DNA of 21,287 nt. Origin: Thermoleophilaceae bacterium (GTDB lineage: Bacteria > Actinomycetota > Thermoleophilia > Solirubrobacterales > Thermoleophilaceae). The stretch covers positions 1-21,287 of the forward strand of contig JACCSF010000010.1 of assembly GCA_013813135.1 (NCBI GenBank). Reading direction: 5' to 3'. The notes below the pieces were generated by a model, which saw nothing but the letters and a program-made list of their open reading frames with translations, searched no databases and was not told the origin of the DNA. Position 1 is the stretch's first letter. The number at the start of each line of letters is the position of its first letter. Below, piece after piece: positions 15,296 through 21,287 of this stretch. Both the position numbers and the translations under genes were made by a program.

Positions 15296-15614
15296 TCTCG
15301 GTCTCTCGTAGGCGTGCCTCGAGGCGCTCGAAGCCGCTTTCCCAGAACGGACGGTACCTCTCGAGCCAGGTGGCGGCGTCCTCGAGCGGCTTGCCGTGCA
15401 GGCGGGAGGGACGCAGCTGTGCCGTGCGCCCGCGAGTGATCAGCCCGGCGTGCTCGAGCACCTTGAGGTGCTGGGACACTGCCTGCACGCTGATCGGGAA
15501 CGGCTCGGCGAGCTGCTTGACCGTCGCCTCTCCTTCGGTGAGCCGTCCGAGGATCGCCCGGCGCGTCGGATCCGCGAGTGCCGCGAAGGTGCTGCTCAGT
15601 TGATCGATTGCGAC
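15288..15614 (-). CDS. ArsR-family regulator with non-canonical start codon
   Basis: A 108-residue winged-helix regulator: LSSTFAALADPTRRAILGRL, EGEATVKQLAEPFPISVQAVSQHLKVLEHAGLI, the wing with GRTAQLRPSRLH, and a C-terminal helix with W-L-E-R-Y-R-P-F-W. No metal-binding cysteines are present, so it is not an arsenic/metal sensor. Full length is reached only if translation begins at or near GTC (15612-15614). An in-frame TGA lies just upstream and no ATG, GTG or TTG precedes the GTG at 15486-15488, which would cut off half of the HTH. GGGAG lies five bases before the GTC. Either GTC/ATC is used, or a GTG was mutated or misread. The AHSA1 gene follows with an 8-base overlap; the operator at 15627-15650 indicates autoregulation. 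Confidence 0.8.
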   Translation of the reverse strand, partial: VAIDQLSSTFAALADPTRRAILGRLTEGEATVKQLAEPFPISVQAVSQHLKVLEHAGLITRGRTAQLRPSRLHGKPLEDAATWLERYRPFWESGFERLEARLRETENG

Positions 15615-15624
15615 GTGGCTCCCT

Positions 15625-15653
15625 ATTCAAGTGCGCAATTGATAACTTGACTA
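15625..15653 (-). promoter_or_regulatory. Promoter of the ArsR operon
   Basis: TAGTCA (15653-15648) and TTGAAT (15630-15625) are separated by 17 bases, each four of six to consensus. Transcription would start at about 15618, four bases before the GTC proposed as start codon, the same geometry as the MocR promoter in this window. Confidence 0.45.
15627..15650. promoter_or_regulatory. ArsR operator: nested dyad TCAAGT-N3-CAATTG-N3-ACTTGA
   Basis: This 24-bp element has perfect outer arms (TCAAGT/ACTTGA) placed symmetrically around a central palindrome CAATTG, with three bases on each side. It lies between the ArsR gene and the divergent reductase and fills the space from the -10 to the -35 of the ArsR promoter. 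ArsR dimers bind such imperfect 12-2-12-type dyads. It is also AT-rich compared with its surroundings. Confidence 0.7.
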
Positions 15654-15717
15654 TAGCCGCCGCGCGGACGAGGTCCGCCGCCTGCGGCTCCCCCACATCA
15701 ACCGAGGAGGATCAAGA

Positions 15718-16293
15718 ATGGGAAGGATCGTCGTAACGGAGTTCGTGTCACTGGACGGTGTCGTCGAGGACCCCGGCGGAAGCGAGGACTTCAAGCACGG
15801 TGGCTGGAGCTTCGAGATCAGCCGCGGTAAGGAGGGCGACAAGTTCAGGCTCGACGAGACCCTCGAGGCCGAGGCGCTGCTGCTGGGGCGCGTGACCTAC
15901 GAGGGGTTTGCCGAGGCCTGGCCGTCCAGGGACGGCGAGTTCGCGGACAAGTTCAACAACATGCCGAAGTACGTCATCTCGTCGACGCTCGAGGACCCGG
16001 AGTGGAACAACTCGACGGTGCTCAAGGGCGACGTGGCTGAGCAGGTCTCGAAGCTCAAGCAGGAGCAGGACGGGGACATCGTCGTCCACGGCAGCCCCAG
16101 CCTCGTGGAGGCCCTGATCGAGCACGACCTCGTGGACGAGTTGCGGCTGATGGTGTTCCCGGTGGTCCTCGGGAGCGGCAAGCGGCTCTTTGGCGAGACC
16201 ACCGACAAGAAGAGCCTTCGCCTTGCGGACTCGAAGATGGTCGGCGACGGCGTCGCGATCCTCACCTATGAGCCGGCAGGCGCCATGCCGTAG
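15718..16293 (+). CDS. Dihydrofolate reductase/RibD C-terminal-fold reductase
   Basis: A 191-residue protein of the RibD_C/DHFR-like family, NADPH-dependent reductases whose substrates are mostly unknown. Elements seen are GRIVVTEFVSLDGVVEDPGG at the start, the ALLLGRVTYEGFAEAWP block (about 55-72), KYVISSTL, the GDIVVHGSPSLVEALIEHDLVDELRL nucleotide-binding stretch (about 119-145), and PVVLGSGKRLFGE. Length is normal. An AGGAGG ribosome site (15705-15710) lies seven bases before the ATG. Lysine and acidic content is higher than in its neighbours. It diverges from the ArsR/AHSA1 operon across the nested dyad, so control by the same regulator is likely. A TATAG sequence at 15652-15656 may be part of its promoter. 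Confidence 0.92.
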   Translation: MGRIVVTEFVSLDGVVEDPGGSEDFKHGGWSFEISRGKEGDKFRLDETLEAEALLLGRVTYEGFAEAWPSRDGEFADKFNNMPKYVISSTLEDPEWNNSTVLKGDVAEQVSKLKQEQDGDIVVHGSPSLVEALIEHDLVDELRLMVFPVVLGSGKRLFGETTDKKSLRLADSKMVGDGVAILTYEPAGAMP

Positions 16294-16356
16294 CCGCGCC
16301 ACCGGCGGATCACCCAGACCGTGCCGGACGAGGGCGATCGCGGAGGCCGAGCTCCA

Positions 16357-17337
16357 CTACGCCTTGGCGCGGGCCCCGCCGATCGCCTCGGCCAGGACCT
16401 CGCCGGCGAGCGCGACGGTCTCGAGGTCGTGCACATCGGGCATGTTGACCACCAGGCCGTCGAGCCCGGCATCCAGGTGAGCCGCGACCTGCTCGGCCAC
16501 GCCGTCGGGGTCGCCGGCGATCGCAAAGCCCGCGATCCGTTCCTCGGACACGCCGTGCTCACGCAAGGGCGCGAGCTTGGCCTGCGCCTCCTCGTGGGTC
16601 GTCGCGAGGGCGAGCGTGCCCAGCTTGGTCTTCGTGATCTCCGCCGAGTCGCGACCCACGTTCTCGCAGTGGCCCTCGAGCACGCCGACGAGGTGGCGCA
16701 CCTTCTCGACGTCGCCGAAGACGTTCGAGGCATCGGCGTACTGGGCGACCAGGGGCAGCGTCTTCCGCTCGCCGCTGCCGCCGACCATGATCGGGATGTC
16801 GCCACGGATCGGCCGCGGCCGGTTGAGGATGCTCTCGACGCTGTGATGGGTGCCGATCACCGTCGCCTGCTCCTCGACGAACATCGCCCTGGCGATGCGC
16901 AGGGCGTCCTCGAGGCGCTCGAAGCGCTCCCCCAGCGGGGGGAACTCATAGCCGAAGGCGCGATGCTCGGCCTCGAACCACGCGGCGCCGATTCCGAGCA
17001 CCGCCCGCCCGCCCGAGAGCACGTCGATCGTCGTGGTGATCTTCGCCATCAGCGCCGGGTTGCGGTAGGTCACGCCGCCGACCATGAGGCCGAGGTTCAG
17101 CGTCGACGTGCGAGCGGCGAGCGCCGCAAGGGCGGTGTTGCCCTCGAGCATCCAATGGTCCATCGGACCGACGCCCGGGATCTGGTTGAGATGGTCCATC
17201 ACCCAGAGCGAGTCGAAGCCCGAGGACTCGGCGGTCTTGGCGATTCCGGTCAGCGCGTCCAGGAGCTCGTCGGGAGCGACGCCGGGAAAGTTGAAGCTGG
17301 GGACCTGGAGCCCGATGCGGAACGGGGCGGTAGCCAT
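16357..17337 (-). CDS. LLM-class F420-dependent oxidoreductase
   Basis: A 326-residue luciferase-like TIM-barrel oxidoreductase. It shows FRIGLQVPSFNFPG at the start, SSGFDSLWVMDHLNQIPGVG (about 38-57), the TSTLNLGLMVGGVTYRNPALMAKITTTIDVLSGGRAVLGIGAAWFEAEHRAFG block (about 93-141), RPIRGDIPIMVGGSGERKTL (about 174-193) and a C-terminal helix. These features match the actinobacterial TIGR03560-like F420 group; FMN use cannot be excluded. The ATG is at 17335-17337; a TAACTT -10-like box lies 11 bases upstream with little leader. Neighbours are transcribed towards it or away from it, so it is monocistronic. The substrate is unknown. The 63-base gap to the convergent reductase stop shows no convincing terminator. 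Confidence 0.9.
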   Translation of the reverse strand: MATAPFRIGLQVPSFNFPGVAPDELLDALTGIAKTAESSGFDSLWVMDHLNQIPGVGPMDHWMLEGNTALAALAARTSTLNLGLMVGGVTYRNPALMAKITTTIDVLSGGRAVLGIGAAWFEAEHRAFGYEFPPLGERFERLEDALRIARAMFVEEQATVIGTHHSVESILNRPRPIRGDIPIMVGGSGERKTLPLVAQYADASNVFGDVEKVRHLVGVLEGHCENVGRDSAEITKTKLGTLALATTHEEAQAKLAPLREHGVSEERIAGFAIAGDPDGVAEQVAAHLDAGLDGLVVNMPDVHDLETVALAGEVLAEAIGGARAKA

Positions 17338-17526
17338 GAGCGCGTCCTAAGTTAGAAGGAGACCGCGGGGAACCCTACTGCCGGCGCTCCGGGTGCCGCG
17401 CGGGCTGTGCGAGGCGGCGCCCGCCGCTAATACCGGTGCGTTCCCCACCCGAAGACAGAATCGCAACAAGCCAACTGGAGCGCGCCGTGATGCTTCCCGC
17501 TATCTTGCCTGCCTCTCCTGAGCGCC

Positions 17527-18963
17527 ATGCGTTTCACGACCAGCCGAACACCCGATAGCCAGCGCCCCCGGACCAGGGCGCTGCTGGCGATCGCGATAGC
17601 GCTGACGGGCCTCGCGGTGGGCTGCCGCATGGAGACGAAGCCCCCGACGAACGTGACGTCGTCTTCCGCCACTCTCAACGCGCAGGTGCCCTGTACCTCC
17701 GGCGACTACGGGCCGGTGCTGTGGGACCTGCGCGAGGCGGGCCATCCGACGTGGGAGGTCGTAGGGGCGGAGGAGCGCATTTCCTGCTCCGGATCGTCGG
17801 GCAGCACGCGGATCTTCGAGAGGGTCGCGGGGCTTCGGGCCGGGGCCGGCTACGAGTTCCGGGTCGCCGTGAACCCCCCGCCAAGTGGCGGTCCGTGGCT
17901 TCATTCCGAGGCGAGGCGGTTCTCGACCGGTGGCGGCAGCAGCAGCCCTAAGCCCGTCGTGGTCCCCTCCTCGGGCACCACGCCGGCGACGCTGCGGAGC
18001 GGCTCCGCCGGCGGGGGGCGGCTGCAACTGCGGGGGGTGAACGTCTGGGGGCTGCAGGATTCGATCACCACGAGTTTCGGCGCCGGCCAATACGCGAACC
18101 GCTCCACCGTGGCGAGCACGATCAAATCGTGGGGCGCCAACCTCGTCCGCTTCCGCCTGCTCGCGGACGACTACAACTCCGCCCCCAGCGCGGCGACCGG
18201 CAACCTCACGAAGGCGCAGATCATCCAGCGCATCATGGACTGGCGTGACACCGTCGTGGGGCGGGGCATGTACTTCATGCTCTGCTCCTGGGATGCCCTG
18301 GACGGCGCCCACTCGGACGCCGGCTGGGCGGGCAACGGCCACCGCGTGCACCAGATGTTCGCCGACATACGCGCGGCTCTGGGCGACGACCCGATGGTGA
18401 TCTACGAGGTCACCAACGAGCCCAACAACGTCAGCTGGGCGCAGTGGGAGGCCAACATGCAGGGGTCGATCAGGCACTTCCGCGAGACGCTCGGCTACAA
18501 GGGCCTGCTGGTGATCGATCCGATCTGGTGGGCGAACTCGGGCACCGGCGGACAGGGCTACGACGACGCCCGCTACTCCGGGCTCGAGGCGTACGACGCG
18601 GCCCTGCCCGGGATGGGGTCGCACCAGCTTGCGTTCGCCAAGCACGACTACGCCACCGAGTACGCGAACAAGGCCTGGGATCCCGATGCCTGGAGGGCCG
18701 CCCAGGGCGGCTCACAGATCAAGCACCTGATCTTCGAGACCGAGTTCGGCAACTACAACGGGAGTCCCTCGAGCGTCAGCGCCGCCTGGGCCGCGGGGGC
18801 GGCGAGCTTCTTCGCCGGCCGCTTCGCGACCCAGCAGAACTACGTGGGCGCGGCGGCGTTCGTCTTCGGGCCGTGGTTCGACGCCAACGCCATGAACGCC
18901 GCGAACGGTCAGAACCCGACGGCGTGGGGGACGTCCGTCAAGGACAAGCTGCTCGGGGGCTAG
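17527..18963 (+). CDS. Lipoprotein glycoside hydrolase family 5 (cellulase-like)
   Basis: A 478-residue secreted enzyme. An Arg-rich start and hydrophobic core lead to A30-V31-G32-C33, an acceptable lipobox, so it is probably membrane-anchored outside. Residues about 38-135 look like a fibronectin-III-type module (PPTNVTSSSATLNAQV, then GYEFRVAVNPP) with a Cys pair. A Gly/Ser/Pro linker (about 135-160) follows. The GH5 barrel (about 165-478) has the expected residues: R208 in VRFR, the acid/base Glu298 in VTNEPN, H373 in KHDYA and the nucleophile Glu406 in FETEFGN. It should cut beta-1,4-glucan or mannan; the exact specificity is unknown. The 189-base region before it holds a small GC hairpin (17414-17427) and a TATCTT box (17501-17506) but no convincing -35. 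No other sugar-uptake genes are adjacent. Confidence 0.88.
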   Translation: MRFTTSRTPDSQRPRTRALLAIAIALTGLAVGCRMETKPPTNVTSSSATLNAQVPCTSGDYGPVLWDLREAGHPTWEVVGAEERISCSGSSGSTRIFERVAGLRAGAGYEFRVAVNPPPSGGPWLHSEARRFSTGGGSSSPKPVVVPSSGTTPATLRSGSAGGGRLQLRGVNVWGLQDSITTSFGAGQYANRSTVASTIKSWGANLVRFRLLADDYNSAPSAATGNLTKAQIIQRIMDWRDTVVGRGMYFMLCSWDALDGAHSDAGWAGNGHRVHQMFADIRAALGDDPMVIYEVTNEPNNVSWAQWEANMQGSIRHFRETLGYKGLLVIDPIWWANSGTGGQGYDDARYSGLEAYDAALPGMGSHQLAFAKHDYATEYANKAWDPDAWRAAQGGSQIKHLIFETEFGNYNGSPSSVSAAWAAGAASFFAGRFATQQNYVGAAAFVFGPWFDANAMNAANGQNPTAWGTSVKDKLLGG

Positions 18964-18996
18964 GGACGCGGGCCCCGGCGGCCCATTCGAGGCCGG

Positions 18997-19185
18997 CGGG
19001 TAACCGATTCTTTGCTGCCGAGCGCCTCGACCGATCCGCCGATCCTCTATCGCCATCGATCCTGCGGCCAGATCACCCACGTCGAGCCGCATTGCGCGGC
19101 CTGCGGCGAGGTCCTGCACTCGACCGACGTCGAGGTGGAGCCGGGCCCCGGCCTGGCGGCCGCGAGCGATCACGGATTTTCGTAG
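18997..19185 (+). pseudogene. HxlR-family regulator, C-terminal tail remnant
   Basis: Immediately after the GH5 gene an open frame encodes PPILYRHRSCGQITHVEPHC, then AACGEVLHSTDVEVEPGPG, ending at the TAG at 19183-19185. This matches the C-terminal extension of many actinobacterial HxlR regulators, which carries a C-x9-C-x2-C zinc-ribbon-like element after the winged helix. The winged helix itself (about 100 residues) is absent: only 33 bases separate the frame from the GH5 stop. A TTG at 19012 could start a 57-residue peptide but has no ribosome site. It overlaps the 3' end of the convergent sigma gene by 16 bases. Confidence 0.65.
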
Positions 19186-20384
19186 AGCCGGGCGGGGCCG
19201 GTGGCCGTGCCGAGCTCCGCCAGCCGCCGCTCGAGCAAGCGCCGCTCGGCGTCGTCGTGGACCAGCGCCAGCGCACGGCGGTAGGCGTCGCGGGCCTCGG
19301 CAGTGCGACCGAGCCGGCGCAGCAGCTCGCCCCGCGTCGAGTGCAGGTAGCGGTAGTCCTCGAGCGGGAGGCGATCGACGATGCCGAGCCCCGCCTCGGG
19401 ACCCTGCTCCTCGGCGACCGCGACGGCCCGGCTCAGCTCGACGACCGGCGAGTCGGTGAGGCGTGCGAGCTCGCCGTAGAGGGCGGCGATCTGGGGCCAG
19501 TCGCGCGGCTCGTCCGCATGCAGGGACGCGATCGCCGCCTGCACGACGTAGGGACCGCGGCCGTGCAGCGCCAGGGCCCGGTCGAGCACCGCCCGCCCAT
19601 CGGCGATCTGCGCGGCGTCCCAGAGCGAGCGGTCCTGGTCGGCGAGCAACACCAGGTCACGGGCGGGTGGGGGCGTATACCGCGCCTGGCGGCGGGCGTC
19701 GAGCAGGGTCATCATCGCCAGGAGACCGTGCACCTCCGGCTCGTCGGGCATCAGCTCGGAGAGCGCCCGCCCGAGCCGGAGCGCCTCGGCCGCCAGTTCG
19801 CCGCGGCCACCGTAGCCCTCGTTGAAGATCAGGTAGACGACCGCGAGCACGGCGGCGAGCCGATCGGGCAGCAGGTGGTCAGGAGGCACCCGAAACGGGA
19901 TCCCGGCGGCCTTGATCTTGCGCTTCGCCCGCACGAGCCGCTGTGCCATCGTCGGCTCTCCGACCAGGAAGGCGCGGGCGATCTCGCCAGTGGTCAGGCC
20001 GCCGAGCGTGCGCAGGGTGAGAGCGACCTGCGCGTCGGTGGCGAGTGCCGGATGACAGCAGGTGAAGACGAGCTCGAGGCGCTCGTCTGGAAAGGTCATC
20101 GGGTCCACCATGTCCTCCGCTGCCTCGGGCACACCGAGCAGGCGGGTCTTCGCGGCGAGCGTGCGGTCGCGGCGAATGCGGTCGATGGCTCGATTGCGCG
20201 CCGTCGTCACCAGCCAGGCGCCCGAATCGGCGGGGGCTCCATCGCGCGGCCAGCGCTCCGCGGCGACCGCGAAGGCCTCCTGCGCGGCCTCCTCGGCGAG
20301 GTCGAAATCGCCGAGGAAGCCGACCAGGGCAGCGAGGACATATCCCCACTGCTCGCGGAAGGCCTGCTCGAGGACCGCTACCAC
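19170..20384 (-). CDS. ECF42-type RNA polymerase sigma factor with TPR-like extension
   Basis: A 404-residue ECF sigma factor. Sigma-2 is at about 5-75 (YVLAALVGFLGDFDLAEEAAQEAFAVAAERWP, then WLVTTARNRAIDRIRRDR), sigma-4 at about 115-160 (ALTLRTLGGLTTGEIARAFLVGEPTMAQRLVRAKRKIK). The long C-terminal part has the VVYLIFNEGYGG motif (about 182-193) and TPR-like helical repeats to the end (RDAYRRALALVHDDAERRLLERRL). This architecture, with an upstream DGPF/YCII gene, defines the ECF42 group, which lacks a classical anti-sigma factor. The GTG start (20382-20384) overlaps the stop of the DGPF gene by seven bases. The promoter at 20766-20792 fits ECF42 recognition, so the operon should be self-activating. 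What signal the TPR part senses is not known. Confidence 0.93.
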   Translation of the reverse strand: MVAVLEQAFREQWGYVLAALVGFLGDFDLAEEAAQEAFAVAAERWPRDGAPADSGAWLVTTARNRAIDRIRRDRTLAAKTRLLGVPEAAEDMVDPMTFPDERLELVFTCCHPALATDAQVALTLRTLGGLTTGEIARAFLVGEPTMAQRLVRAKRKIKAAGIPFRVPPDHLLPDRLAAVLAVVYLIFNEGYGGRGELAAEALRLGRALSELMPDEPEVHGLLAMMTLLDARRQARYTPPPARDLVLLADQDRSLWDAAQIADGRAVLDRALALHGRGPYVVQAAIASLHADEPRDWPQIAALYGELARLTDSPVVELSRAVAVAEEQGPEAGLGIVDRLPLEDYRYLHSTRGELLRRLGRTAEARDAYRRALALVHDDAERRLLERRLAELGTATGPARLYENP

Positions 20385-20734
20385 TCCGCGATCGGGCGCA
20401 CCTCGATCGCGCCGCCCATGCGCGCCGCCGGGATCCGCGAGGCCAGCTCTATCGCAGCGTCGAGGTCCTGGGCCTCGAACAGGAGGTAGCCGCCGATCGC
20501 CTCCTTGATCTCGACGAACGGGCCGTCGGTGGTCAGCGTCTTGCCGTCCTGCACTCGCACGGTGGTTGCGGTCTCGGGGGGCTGCAGCTGGAGGCCGGGG
20601 CTGACGCCGGGGGTCTCGCTGACCGCCTTGTACGCCCCGGAGACGGCACCCTTCTCGTCCTCCGAAAGGCTCTCCCACTCCTCCGACGGCGGCGTCGGGG
20701 TGGACCCCTGATGGATCAGCAGCATGTACTTCAT
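20378..20734 (-). CDS. YCII/DGPF-domain protein
   Basis: A 118-residue ferredoxin-like-fold protein of the YCII-related DGPF family: MKYMLLIHQG start, the defining D70-G71-P72-F73 motif in LTTDGPFVEIKEAIGGYLL, and LDAAIELASRIPAARMGGAIEVRPI at the end. Such proteins are the usual genetic partners and targets of ECF42 sigma factors; their activity is unknown. The ATG (20732-20734) has a strong AAGGAGG site. It is transcribed first, then the sigma gene, with a seven-base overlap. Confidence 0.92.
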   Translation of the reverse strand: MKYMLLIHQGSTPTPPSEEWESLSEDEKGAVSGAYKAVSETPGVSPGLQLQPPETATTVRVQDGKTLTTDGPFVEIKEAIGGYLLFEAQDLDAAIELASRIPAARMGGAIEVRPIAEW

Positions 20735-20765
20735 CGCTTCCTCCTTCTCGGAATGGTCGCCTATA

Positions 20766-20792
20766 GACGAACGGGGAGCGAAGAATTCGACA
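20766..20792 (-). promoter_or_regulatory. ECF42-type promoter TGTCGA-N17-CGTC
   Basis: On the minus strand TGTCGA (20792-20787) is followed after exactly 17 bases by CGTC (20769-20766), 32 bases before the ATG of the DGPF gene. TGTCGA at -35 and CG(A/T)C at -10 is, to my knowledge, the promoter described for ECF42 sigma factors and their DGPF genes. No housekeeping -35 is visible. Other TGTCGA copies checked in the window lack a CGTC at this distance. Confidence 0.7.
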
Positions 20793-20801
20793 GCTCCGCG
20801 C

Positions 20802-21050
20802 CCAAAGCTCGCGACGACGGTGATCGCCGTCGAACGGCGCTTCACCGCCGAGACCCGGACGATGTTCAGTGAGCTGTTCCCCACCGAGGCTGGCGCGGAC
20901 ACGCTTCTCTACGACATCGGGCGCGACTTCGCGATCGCGGTCATGACCGGTGTCGCCCTGCAGCGGCTGTTCCCCCACGGCGAACGCCCGGCGTCCGACT
21001 ATGTCGATGCGCTCAAGCGCATATTCCAGCTGGCGAGTCTTCAGACCTGA
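20802..21050 (+). pseudogene. TetR-family regulator, C-terminal remnant
   Basis: The frame reads TVIAVERRFTAETRTMFSEL, then DIGRDFAIAVMTGVALQRLF and ASDYVDALKRIFQLAS, ending at the TGA at 21048-21050. This is the pattern of a TetR C-terminal ligand/dimerisation domain (long helices, final 'Y...L..I..L'). The N-terminal HTH (about 60 residues) is missing; the frame is open upstream into the ECF42 promoter with no HTH. A GTG at 20820 could start a fragment without DNA-binding ability. The 67 bases between the DGPF gene and this remnant hold only the sigma promoter. Confidence 0.55.
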
Positions 21051-21066
21051 AGGAGCGCTCGCGACC

Positions 21067-21287
21067 ATGCATCGCATCAGAGTCCCCGCTCCACGTGCGG
21101 CCCTCGCGGCGCTGCTCACGCTGATCGCGACGTCCGTGTGGGTCGGCGCCGGCGGCACGACGGACGCTCGCTCCTATGTCAATGGATGTTCGCGCGGAGC
21201 GGGATTCTGTTTAGGTCAGGCAGGGCATCGGGGTCGGGGCGGCGCCGGTGTTCGTGGTGGCGTCTCGTTGCGGTCGGGCGGGGACCT
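21067..21287 (+). CDS. Exported protein, N-terminal part, probably interrupted
   Basis: An ATG at 21067 follows AAGGAG (21050-21055) and opens a signal peptide: MHRIRVPAPR, hydrophobic AALAALLTLIATSVWVGA, then GGTTDARS. The frame stays open to the window edge, but after about 21176 it turns into Gly/Arg-rich text (GHRGRGGAGVRGGVSL) that does not look like a normal secreted protein. The nucleotide texture changes at the same place. It is therefore likely that another element begins near 21177. The product's function cannot be told. It starts 17 bases after the TetR remnant, possibly its former target. Confidence 0.5.
   Translation, partial: MHRIRVPAPRAALAALLTLIATSVWVGAGGTTDARSYVNGCSRGAGFCLGQAGHRGRGGAGVRGGVSLRSGGD
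21177..21287. mobile_element. Possible insertion-sequence end at the right edge
   Basis: The sequence TGTCAATGGATGTTC starting at 21177 interrupts a plausible signal-peptide gene. On the minus strand an open frame enters from the window edge and ends with NRIPLRANIH at a TGA near 21178. TGTCAA starts are seen in some IS21-like ends, but this short piece does not allow a family call. It is offered as a hypothesis only; an odd low-complexity host protein is the alternative. Confidence 0.25.

Noticed and set aside
15288..15488. Start of the ArsR gene at the GTG 15488
   Set aside because: It would remove the first helices and half of the HTH, and the upstream text is clearly ArsR sequence in the same frame.
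17414..17427. GCGGCG-CC-CGCCGC hairpin as terminator
   Set aside because: Loop of two bases, no T-run, and it lies between divergent genes where no terminator is expected.
18444..20489. 681-codon plus-strand frame across the GH5 end and the sigma gene
   Set aside because: Shadow frame: no domain, and it opposes or overlaps well-recognised genes. Only the HxlR-like tail, in another frame, has support.
20735..21158. Upstream extension of the sigma/DGPF minus-strand frames towards 21158
   Set aside because: The strong ribosome site at the ATG 20734, the GTG 20384 and the ECF42-type promoter fix the real starts.
1..21287. CRISPR array, tRNA, rRNA, riboswitch or phage genes
   Set aside because: No regularly spaced repeats, cloverleaf-like sequences, rRNA motifs or phage structural genes were noticed on reading either strand.

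Overview
The window looks like chromosomal DNA of a high-GC actinobacterium, most likely of the Solirubrobacterales/Thermoleophilia type. This is inferred from the base composition and gene set: an F420-type LLM oxidoreductase, a WS/DGAT acyltransferase, an ECF42 sigma factor with its DGPF protein, GTG starts, and many promoters whose -10 box lies only 6-10 bases before the start codon, implying leaderless or nearly leaderless mRNAs. No rRNA, tRNA or CRISPR array was seen. No gene-free stretch exceeds 300 bases.

Layout. 1-105 is the 3' end of a transposase. 146-2523 (minus) holds a MocR-type GntR/aminotransferase regulator followed by an EamA permease broken by an internal deletion; a small GNAT-like protein (2580-2888, plus) is divergent from it. 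3019-7545 (minus) reads as one operon: MMPL exporter, a WS/DGAT acyltransferase with a frameshift, and an AlkZ-like winged-helix DNA glycosylase homologue. A divergent MarR gene (7591-8031) shares a 19-bp palindromic operator with it. A homocysteine S-methyltransferase family gene (8061-9011) and the 3' remnant of a catalase gene follow. 9424-11813 (minus) is a two-gene unit, a secreted beta-helix protein and a small two-cysteine lipoprotein joined by a GTGA overlap. 11852-12937 (minus) holds a decayed NmrA-like/cupin pair, divergent from an AraC regulator (12993-13955) that is followed by an SMP-30 lactonase. 14834-15614 (minus) is an ArsR/AHSA1 operon with an elaborate dyad operator, divergent from a RibD/DHFR-fold reductase. 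Then come an LLM oxidoreductase (minus), a lipoprotein GH5 glycosidase (plus), an HxlR tail remnant, the ECF42 sigma/DGPF operon (minus) with a recognisable ECF42-type promoter, a TetR C-terminal remnant and the start of an exported protein apparently interrupted at the right edge.

The most striking large-scale feature is decay: seven of about 27 genes are truncated, internally deleted or frameshifted, while their neighbours look intact. The most interesting small-scale features are regulatory: four regulator modules (MocR, MarR, ArsR, ECF42) show a repeat, dyad or promoter motif placed exactly over the core promoter elements. I found no clear evidence of a wholly new system. The best candidates are the MMPL / acyltransferase / AlkZ-like glycosylase operon and the beta-helix/lipoprotein pair.
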